A stretch of 5,850 nt of DNA, taken from the NCBI GenBank assembly GCA_035526335.1, contig DATLCN010000056.1:1-5850 (forward strand). Reading direction: 5' to 3'. Under the pieces are notes generated by a model, which saw nothing but the letters and a program-made list of their open reading frames with translations, was not told the DNA's origin and did no database searches. The stretch comes from GCA-2861595 sp035526335. Lineage in GTDB: Bacteria > Actinomycetota > Acidimicrobiia > Acidimicrobiales > GCA-2861595. Numbering within the stretch: position 1 is the stretch's first letter; every line of letters starts with the position of its first letter. Made by a program: the position numbers and the translations under genes. Of this stretch, positions 1 through 4,559 are shown one piece after another.

Positions 1-153
1 GGTGCGGCCTGGAGGTGCAACGCACGACGCCCTCCAATGTCTGACGCTGCCACTTCGCCATTGATAACGGTGGAGCTGCCCGATTGGCCATACCGGAGTA
101 TAGCCTAAGCGCGCGTTCATTTACCTGACACTACACTAGCCGGGCTCCCGCCC

Positions 154-426
154 ATGAGCCACCTGCACGTCCCGATCTCGGAGGTCGAGGATCCGCAGCG
201 GTGGCGCCGGGCAGCCCGGCTGGCGGCGCACCGGTTGGGGTGGCGGGTGGCCACCGGCGTGAGCCGCCACGGCTTCGTCTGGTTGACCGACATCCGCGAA
301 CCTCCACCGGAGGTGTTGAAGGCCCACACGGCCGAAGTCATGGACCGGCTGGACCGGATGATCTCCGAGGCGCGCGCCGCTCGCCACCAGCCCCAGTCCC
401 GGCCCCAGCAGGGCCACCGTCTCTGA
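154..426 (+). CDS. Small hypothetical protein, 90 aa
   Basis: I do not recognise this protein. The ATG-started frame encodes 90 residues with a plausible composition. A Trp/Arg-rich amphipathic stretch (about residues 16-33, with W17, R18, R19 and W30) is followed by a short strand-like segment (FVWLTDI, about 41-47). A charged helix then runs through residues 55-75 (HTAEVMDRLDRMISEARA), and the tail is rich in Gln and Pro. No signal peptide or membrane segment is seen. There is no clear Shine-Dalgarno sequence before the ATG, so the start is only the best available. The gene converges with the recombinase operon, with 21 bases between its stop and the stop of the 448-711 gene. The opposite-strand frame over the same stretch looks less protein-like. 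It lies inside the predicted element, so it may be cargo or a small DNA-binding or regulatory protein, but nothing proves a function. Confidence 0.6.
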   Translation: MSHLHVPISEVEDPQRWRRAARLAAHRLGWRVATGVSRHGFVWLTDIREPPPEVLKAHTAEVMDRLDRMISEARAARHQPQSRPQQGHRL

Positions 427-447
427 GCCTTGGTCAGGTCTCAGGCG

Positions 448-711
448 TCAAACCGCGACCACTCGGGCGCGGGTCAATGCTTGCCATAGCTCCACCGCAT
501 CGCCGATGAGCTCCATCGTCACCCTCGTGCCCCCTGGTCCCTCGACGATGTCGAGGACTCGGGCGACCACGGGATCGGCCTCGTCACCGGTGACGACGTG
601 GCGTCCCGGGATGATGGCCTCCGGGTGGGCCGCTTCGTCCAGGAAGGCCCACAGGCGGCCCTCACGGTCACGGCCTTGGACGTCGCAGGGGATGTCCAAC
701 TCAACGGCCAC
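448..711 (-). CDS. Small acidic hypothetical protein, 87 aa
   Basis: Last gene of the leftward operon behind the recombinase. It starts with GTG at 711, and a strong ribosome binding site (GGAGGTGAG) sits a few bases upstream, overlapping the end of the preceding gene. Only three bases separate that gene's TGA from this start, so the two are almost certainly co-translated. The 87-residue product is acidic and looks like a small beta-rich domain. An N-terminal strand (ELDIPCDV) is followed by a conserved-looking segment LWAFLDEA, then IIPGRHVVTGDEADPVVARVLDIV, which reads like alternating strands of a small barrel, and finally a helix (AVELWQALTRARV). I recall similar small proteins as uncharacterised in actinobacteria but cannot name a family. 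No membrane segment or signal peptide is seen. With the upstream 147-residue gene it may form a functional pair; that is inference. Confidence 0.75.
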   Translation of the reverse strand: MAVELDIPCDVQGRDREGRLWAFLDEAAHPEAIIPGRHVVTGDEADPVVARVLDIVEGPGGTRVTMELIGDAVELWQALTRARVVAV

Positions 712-723
712 TGCTCACCTCCG
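706..723 (-). promoter_or_regulatory. Strong ribosome binding site of the 87-aa gene
   Basis: On the minus strand GGAGGTGAG lies about three bases before the GTG start at 711 and contains the TGA stop of the preceding gene. It is the best Shine-Dalgarno match in the recombinase operon and fixes the start of the 87-residue gene. The recombinase and the 147-residue gene have no comparable site, so the last gene may be translated more strongly than the two before it. Confidence 0.7.
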
Positions 724-1158
724 ACGATCCTTGTACGGGTTGGCATCCTCGTTCGGCGCAAACAGCGTGGCGAGGCGCTCCGCTTCCACGATACCGAGCA
801 CGGGCAGGATCACATCGGCGTGCGGCGGTGCGCCGGTCGCGAGCACCTCAAAGCCGCCCGCCACCAGGCTCGCGACGGAGCAGGTTGCGTAGCGGCTGTA
901 GGTCGCCAGTTGTCCTTCGAGGACACGCTCCAGCGGCCAGAAGGGCAGGATGAGGTCAGTGCTGATGGAGGCCATGTTCGTGCCGCGGAGGCTGTACACG
1001 CGAGCTTGGCGAAGGGCATGGGCCAGGAACTTCGGCCCGGTGATGGGTGCACCCCGAACAGCGACTGTCGCCTCCGACGGCACGAGGCCGTAGTCGGTCC
1101 AGAACTGATCCTCAATCGGCACGAGCGACGCTGGATCGGGGAGAGGATCGACGGTCAC
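715..1158 (-). CDS. Hypothetical protein, 147 aa, coupled to the recombinase
   Basis: Middle gene of the leftward operon. Its GTG start overlaps the TGA stop of the recombinase (GTGA), so translation is probably coupled. No separate ribosome binding site is seen. The 147-residue protein has no signal peptide or membrane segment. It has a Pro/Asp-rich start, then a short helix and strand around residues 43-60 (FLAHALRQARVYSLRG). A later pattern, TYSRYATCSVASLVAGGFEVLATG, is followed by PPHADVILP and then a C-terminal helix ending in NPYKDRRR. The RYAT..SVASL..GGFEV.ATG..PHADV layout resembles uncharacterised actinobacterial proteins found in accessory regions, but I cannot assign a named family. 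It may work with the 87-residue protein encoded three bases downstream. A toxin-antitoxin pair, a small defence module or a recombination accessory are all possible, and the sequence does not decide between them. Confidence 0.75.
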   Translation of the reverse strand: MTVDPLPDPASLVPIEDQFWTDYGLVPSEATVAVRGAPITGPKFLAHALRQARVYSLRGTNMASISTDLILPFWPLERVLEGQLATYSRYATCSVASLVAGGFEVLATGAPPHADVILPVLGIVEAERLATLFAPNEDANPYKDRRR

Positions 1159-1949
1159 CTGGGCGGGGAGAGTCCTTCATCCGGGTCGGCCGGCGTCGTC
1201 CTGGCCGACTCGATGAGGGCGTCCAAGCGGTCGGCGAGCTGGGCGCCAGCCTCCTTGAACAGGTGGGCGTAACGGTCCTTGGTGAAGGAGGACGACCGGT
1301 GACCGGCGTACGTGGCGATCTCCTTGTCGGAAGCACCGCTGGCGACCCACAGGGACACGGCGGTGTGGCGCATGTCGTGGAATGTCGGAGCGGGATCGAG
1401 GCCCAAGAGACGGACTGCCTTCGCCCACTCCCGGCCCCGCAGGTTGTTGGCCCGAACCTGGCCTCCGTCCGAACCGGTGAACACGAGCGGGTCGCTCGGG
1501 AAGCGCGTCTTGTGGCGCTCGAGCTCGTCGACCACGTTGCGGGGCAGGGTGATGGTGCGGCGGCCGGCCTTTGTCTTGGTGTTGCCCTCCACCATCCCGT
1601 GGCCGGTGACCTCCACGACCTTGCGAGAGATCGTGAGTGTCCGGGCGTCGAGGTCGATGTCGCTCCAGCGGAGGGCGGCCAGTTCACCGATGCGCGGCCC
1701 GGCGTAGCACCCCACCCACACCAGAGCCCGATACCGGGGAGCGACCTGCTCCATGGCGGCGGCCAGCACCGCCACCTGGTCGGCGGTGAGGTAGACGTCC
1801 TCCGACTCTTGGACCGTGGGGCGCTCCACCTCCGCCATCGGGTTGAACGCGATGACCCGGGCCCGCACCGCCATCTTCAGGACCCGACCCATGATCTGCG
1901 CCGCCTTCACCACCGTGGCTGGGGCCCGCCGCGTGGCGAGTTCGTTCAC
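1155..1949 (-). CDS. Tyrosine recombinase (phage-type integrase), N-terminally shortened
   Basis: Site-specific recombinase that would cut and rejoin DNA at the att sites of the element through a covalent phosphotyrosine link. The catalytic domain is complete: R86 in GPRIGELAALRW, the beta-hairpin lysine in TKTKAGRR (K125 or K127), H191 and R194 in HDMRHT, H217 in AGHRS, and the nucleophile Y227 in KDRYAHL. Residues 1-40 match the last part of the core-binding SAM-like domain (ATVVKAAQIMGRVLKMAVR). The open frame from the GTG at 1949 gives 264 residues, whereas integrases of this type usually have about 350-400, so roughly 100 N-terminal residues (arm-binding and half of the core-binding domain) are missing. 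The protein-like frame continues 11 codons upstream of the GTG (GWRQSEKSLAW) and then meets TAG at 1983-1985 and two more stops within 15 bases. The gene is therefore probably a 5'-truncated pseudogene, unless an unusual start or sequencing error explains it. The last codons overlap the next gene. Confidence 0.9.
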   Translation of the reverse strand: MNELATRRAPATVVKAAQIMGRVLKMAVRARVIAFNPMAEVERPTVQESEDVYLTADQVAVLAAAMEQVAPRYRALVWVGCYAGPRIGELAALRWSDIDLDARTLTISRKVVEVTGHGMVEGNTKTKAGRRTITLPRNVVDELERHKTRFPSDPLVFTGSDGGQVRANNLRGREWAKAVRLLGLDPAPTFHDMRHTAVSLWVASGASDKEIATYAGHRSSSFTKDRYAHLFKEAGAQLADRLDALIESARTTPADPDEGLSPPR

Positions 1950-1977
1950 CCACGCCAGGGACTTCTCTGACTGCCGC

Positions 1978-1998
1978 CATCCCTACTTTCATCCCTAC
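1978..1998. repeat. Nine-base direct repeat at the point where the integrase frame breaks
   Basis: CATCCCTAC occurs at 1978-1986 and again at 1990-1998, a 12-base period separated by TTT. On the minus strand it puts stop codons into the recombinase frame at 1983-1985 and 1995-1997. It may mark the end of a deletion or duplication that removed the gene's 5' part, or it may be chance. Confidence 0.6.
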
Positions 1999-2243
1999 AA
2001 CGTGGCGATACAGGCCGATACTGCACATCACGAGACCCTTACAGGCAAGGCTTTTTGGACATGGCAGCACGCCCTGGATGGCCACAGGAGACTTTCACCA
2101 TCCCTCGATGCGGCCCTCGATTTTGGCGATGAGCCCCGCAGCGGACCTTCTTCGGCTTCCTGCCGAACGAGTGCGGGCCGCCCACGCCGAGCCTGACACC
2201 CCGTTCGGCTTCCGAACGTAGGAGTGATAATAATGGCAGCCGC

Positions 2244-2305
2244 GGGGTCAGGCCTGCACCACATCTGCACCACAAGAGAGAGCAAAAAGGGGTCAAGAGG
2301 GGTCA
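2244..2305. repeat. Cluster of short direct repeats beside the att site (possible arm-type sites)
   Basis: Seen directly: GGGGTCA three times (2244-2250, 2289-2295, 2299-2305, the last two with a 10-base period) and CTGCACCACA twice (2254-2263 and 2265-2274, 11-base period). Periods of 10-11 bases put the copies on the same face of the helix. Tyrosine integrases are known to bind short arm-type repeats flanking the core site, and this cluster is 75-140 bases from the tRNA-derived core, so that role is plausible but unproven. Confidence 0.4.
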
Positions 2306-2380
2306 CCAGCGGAGACCCGTAAACAGGGCTTGACCTGCTCTTTTACCAAAACAGCCAGGTCACGAAGGCACCTCTGTCAT

Positions 2381-2424
2381 CCTTCACACGGCTGAGGTCA
2401 CAGGTTCGAGTCCTGTTACGCCCA
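2381..2424 (+). other. Attachment site: 3' half of tRNA-Val(CAC) without a 5' half
   Basis: The stretch folds as the 3' half of a class I tRNA. The anticodon loop TTCACAC (2383-2389, anticodon CAC, valine) is followed by the 3' anticodon strand GGCTG (2390-2394) and the variable loop AGGTC (2395-2399). The T arm is ACAGG-TTCGAGT-CCTGT (2400-2416), a perfect 5-bp stem with a canonical loop. The acceptor strand TACGCCC (2417-2423) and discriminator A (2424) complete it. The CCA end is not fully encoded (CG follows the first C). Upstream there is no D arm and no GGGCGTA acceptor strand. The 5' anticodon strand CATCC (2378-2382) has a mismatch at 2380, suggesting that identity to the real tRNA starts around 2381. 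This is not a functional tRNA; it is best read as the att core left at the right end of an integrated element. Confidence 0.85.
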
Positions 2425-2425
2425 C

Positions 2426-2733
2426 GGTAAAAGTGCTGGTCAGGCGGTTGCGCCGCCGAGCCGGCCGTCGCCAGCGAATCACAAAGGGCGCGTACAGGGT
2501 GTCAAGGGGGTCGTTCACCGCCACCGACAGACAACCAGATATCCCAAGAGAAACGCCTGATTCAGGTCATTGAAGGCCGCCCGGGGGTGAAAAGTGGCTG
2601 CCGGAGCGTGCTGCCGGTGCTCCGGCGGTGGTGCCGCCAGCCGAAACTATCCTCATATATCCTTATTTACCCTTAACGGCAGATGTCTGCTAGCTGTGGT
2701 TCAAGGCTGGCCAACGAATCGCCGGGTCGGTGG
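2426..2733. other. Gene-poor stretch downstream of the att site
   Basis: No coding frame is convincing. Visible structures are two similar small GC hairpins (GGCGG-TTGCG-CCGCC at 2443-2457 and GGCGG-TGGTG-CCGCC at 2624-2638), an 8-bp stem (GCCGGAGC 2600-2607 with GCTCCGGC 2619-2626) and a short palindrome CCTGA-T-TCAGG (2556-2566). An AT-rich patch lies at about 2645-2675. None is followed by a clear T-run, so no terminator is called with confidence. Confidence 0.5.
2600..2638. repeat. Overlapping GC-rich inverted repeats
   Basis: GCCGGAGC (2600-2607) and GCTCCGGC (2619-2626) form a perfect 8-bp stem with an 11-base loop. Overlapping its right arm, GGCGG (2624-2628) and CCGCC (2634-2638) form a second stem with a 5-base loop, so the two structures are mutually exclusive. 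They lie beyond the end of the leftward HicB-like remnant, just past an AT-rich patch. A terminator for leftward transcription is possible but lacks a clear U-tract. Confidence 0.45.
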
Positions 2734-3113
2734 CTATGCCGATCGGGCCTCGTCCTGATGGACAAGCTGGTGGACCCGTTGGTGGGAGACACCGAGCAGT
2801 TGAGCAGCGTCCCGGACGGTCATGCCGAGGTCGACGATGAGGCTCCGAGCAGCCGAGGCGGTCAAATGCTGAGCGCGGTCCGACAGCTCGCTTGCTTGAG
2901 CCCGAGTCGCATTTGCTCTGGCCACGACGTCCATGAGGTTCTCGGGGAGCCCTTCGTAGGCTCCTCGATGTTGAGGGAGGTGGCGTCCTCGACCTGCGAC
3001 CACAGGGCAAGGGCATCACGGATGTTCGCCTGCGCCTCGGCGAGGGTCGACCACGACGTTTCCGTGTCTTTCCGCGATCTCCCCCTTGACCCTTGGACGT
3101 CGTAACGCTGTAC
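2734..3113 (-). pseudogene. Frameshifted HicB-like antitoxin remnant with C-terminal helix-turn-helix
   Basis: Two leftward frames together spell a HicB-like protein. The upstream frame reads RYDVQG at about 3096-3113, then TLAEAQANIRDALALW (3000-3049) and EDATSLNIE, which match the helix and last strand of the HicB fold. That frame then goes off course and stops at 2862. The downstream frame picks up with YEGLPENLMDVVARANATRAQ and continues through a helix to a helix-turn-helix, LGMTVRDAAQLLGVSHQRVHQLV, ending at TAG 2734. The join is near 2950-2965 and looks like a one-base loss. The upstream frame also has no usable start near RYDVQ, and the usual central strand of the fold seems absent. 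Intact relatives are antitoxins that bind a HicA toxin and repress their own promoter; no HicA is present. An alternative is that the downstream frame alone (ATG at 3003, 89 residues) is expressed as a small DNA-binding protein. Confidence 0.65.
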
Positions 3114-3116
3114 CCT
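3086..3116 (+). promoter_or_regulatory. Possible promoter of the secreted-protein gene
   Basis: TTGACC (3086-3091) and TACCCT (3111-3116) resemble -35 and -10 boxes with a long spacer of 19 bases, placing a start about 40 bases before the ATG at 3161. The -10 match is weak and the boxes overlap the decayed HicB-like frame, so this is tentative. Confidence 0.25.
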
Positions 3117-3160
3117 CGCGCCAGCGGGCACAAAGTCCGAGGCCAAAGGGGAGAACGGGG

Positions 3161-4243
3161 ATGATCCAGGCACGTAGAGCAGCATTTCGACGTTTGAGTG
3201 TCGTAACCCTCATGGCCTCGACCATGTTGATCGGTGTGGGCGAAGGACGAGCTGTCGCGGACGTCACGGCCGTCAAAGCCGGCGCCTTTGGCTACTCCTG
3301 CACGGTGACGTCCTGCACGCCGTCGGTTCCGACGCCGAGCGTGACGTTGGCGCCGGATGGCAGCAACAGCCCTCAGTCCTCCACCGCAACGTCCGGCCGA
3401 GCCGACGCCAACTCCACCACCCTGTTCACCTCGGGCCAGATAGTCGTGGGCGTTCAAGGATCACTCGGGCAGACCGGTTCGACGTCCAGTTCGAGCAGCA
3501 TCGCCAATGTCAGCACCCTGCCTCAGGGAGGCTTCACGGCGAGCAACTTGACCAGCAGCTGCAACGCGTCTGAGTCCTCCACCAGCGGATCGACCACGAT
3601 CTCCGATGGGACACTCCTGTCCGACAACGGCGACGGGACCCACGGGGCGGCCAGTGTGAGCGTCGCCACCAATCCGGCTCCGAACACGACCTACCAGGGC
3701 CACGTGCACACCAACACGTCGACCGAGACCTTCACCTGGGTCTTCAACGAGCAGATCTTGAACAGTGACGGTTCGATCACCGTGAACGCCGCCCGCCAGA
3801 GTCTGACCGGGCCGACGGCCACTGGGGAGCTGATCCTCGGCCACGTGGTCTGCGGCGTCACGCCGCCGTTCACTCCGCCTCCGCCGGGGTCGGCCGACCT
3901 GTCGATATCGATCACGGACTTTCCCGACCCTGTCGCAACAGGAGAACAGGTGACCTACGACGTCGACGTGACGAACATCGGTACCGAGGCGGCTACAGGA
4001 GTTACGCTTCTCACCAGGATCAAGGGCGGAAAGCTCGTCTCGACTGACGGCGCTACCTGCGCCCCGTTCAAAAGTCAACTCGGTTGCGATCTGGCCGACG
4101 TAGCACCAGGCGACACCGAAAGAATCACCCTGGTCGTCAGCGCAGGCCACAGGTCTGTCACCACTACGTCGACAGTCTGGTCCACCGGCGATTCCGACTC
4201 CAGCAACAACACCGCCACCGCGACTACGTCGATCACCCGGTAG
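3161..4243 (+). CDS. Secreted protein with choice-of-anchor P-like domain and C-terminal DUF11 domain, 360 aa
   Basis: The start chosen is the ATG at 3161, seven bases after a good ribosome binding site (AGGGGAG, 3147-3153). A farther in-frame start at 3086 would bury the signal peptide. Residues 1-33 are a signal peptide: positive n-region (RRAAFRR), hydrophobic core (LSVVTLMASTMLIGV) and cleavage likely after AVA33. Residues 34 to about 234 are Ser/Thr/Asn-rich beta structure ending in GELILGHVVCGVT, which matches choice-of-anchor P family proteins of actinobacteria. A proline-rich linker (TPPFTPPPPG, 234-243) leads to a DUF11 Ig-like domain (246-360) with DLSISITDFPDPVATGEQVTYDVDVTNIG and the typical ending SSNNTATATTSI. 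Six cysteines (47, 52, 134, 231, 300, 309) could form disulfides. No C-terminal transmembrane segment or sorting signal is seen, so it is probably released or loosely wall-associated. Its ligand and exact role are unknown. Confidence 0.88.
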   Translation: MIQARRAAFRRLSVVTLMASTMLIGVGEGRAVADVTAVKAGAFGYSCTVTSCTPSVPTPSVTLAPDGSNSPQSSTATSGRADANSTTLFTSGQIVVGVQGSLGQTGSTSSSSSIANVSTLPQGGFTASNLTSSCNASESSTSGSTTISDGTLLSDNGDGTHGAASVSVATNPAPNTTYQGHVHTNTSTETFTWVFNEQILNSDGSITVNAARQSLTGPTATGELILGHVVCGVTPPFTPPPPGSADLSISITDFPDPVATGEQVTYDVDVTNIGTEAATGVTLLTRIKGGKLVSTDGATCAPFKSQLGCDLADVAPGDTERITLVVSAGHRSVTTTSTVWSTGDSDSSNNTATATTSITR

Positions 4244-4559
4244 GCAGCGCCCGATCTTCATTTCACCCCAGGCACCTCATGGCCAACCTGTCTCAAGGCT
4301 AGGTGCAGCCCGGGCGAACCCGTTCCGGGCGACTACGACGCGGACGGCTCGACCGAGCGGGGGAAGTTCCGCCCCGCGTCGGTGGTCGGCATCTCGAGGG
4401 AGCGGATCCCGTCTATATCGGTGCTCGCGGCGATGTCCCCCTGCCGCTGCCCAACGCCATCTACCGGGAACCGGGGTGCCTGAGTTCCGCACCGGGCCCC
4501 GGGGTAGCCTTCCCCGTGCTCCCACTCCCGAATTCCGCCGGCCCCCCCGGCTGGCGTCG
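4244..4559. other. Non-coding gap between the secreted protein and the phosphoesterase
   Basis: Open frames exist on both strands here, but their translations are Arg/Pro/Gly-rich low-quality sequence typical of chance frames in GC-rich DNA. A 6-bp inverted repeat, GCCCGG (4308-4313) with CCGGGC (4325-4330), is the only clear structure after the upstream stop and has no T-run. No recognisable promoter is seen before the phosphoesterase. Confidence 0.55.

Larger units (their letters stand above)
1950..2377. other. Gap between recombinase and att site: lost integrase 5' end and short repeats
   Basis: No convincing complete gene lies here. In the position where the recombinase N-terminus should be, all three leftward frames are interrupted. 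A fragment such as GLIAKIEGRIEGW (about 2098-2136, minus strand) and one frame reading KPKKVRCG look faintly like an integrase start but do not join the catalytic frame. The stretch also holds several short direct repeats near the attachment site: GGGGTCA at 2244-2250, 2289-2295 and 2299-2305, and CTGCACCACA at 2254-2263 and 2265-2274. No excisionase gene is recognisable. Confidence 0.55.
1..2425. mobile_element. Right end of a tRNA-Val-targeted integrative element (partial)
   Basis: The sequence shows a tyrosine recombinase gene about 430 bp from a 3' tRNA half that has no 5' half, and a compact set of small unknown genes on the same side. Established knowledge: integrases of this family often insert into the 3' end of tRNA genes, restoring the tRNA at one end and leaving a 3' fragment at the other. 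Because the fragment reads rightward, the element lies to its left and the former host DNA to its right. The left end is outside the window. It could be an active integrative element, a prophage or a decayed remnant; the apparently truncated recombinase favours a remnant. No structural phage, conjugation or replication gene is visible here. Confidence 0.7.

Noticed and set aside
598..1272. Rightward open frame of 224 codons
   Set aside because: Antisense to the 147-aa gene and parts of its neighbours; it lacks a ribosome binding site and would cross several coupled gene junctions.
1047..1970. Rightward open frame of 307 codons
   Set aside because: It mirrors the recombinase gene on the other strand, which carries all catalytic residues; a GC-rich shadow.
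2039..2296. Leftward open frame as an excisionase or intact integrase start
   Set aside because: No helix-turn-helix or winged-helix pattern is seen and it ends before joining the recombinase frame; at most a decayed remnant.
2330..2424. Complete tRNA gene
   Set aside because: The 5' acceptor strand and D arm are absent and the anticodon stem has a mismatch, so only a 3' half is present.
3461..4261. Leftward open frame of 266 codons
   Set aside because: Antisense to the secreted protein with clear signal peptide and DUF11 domain.
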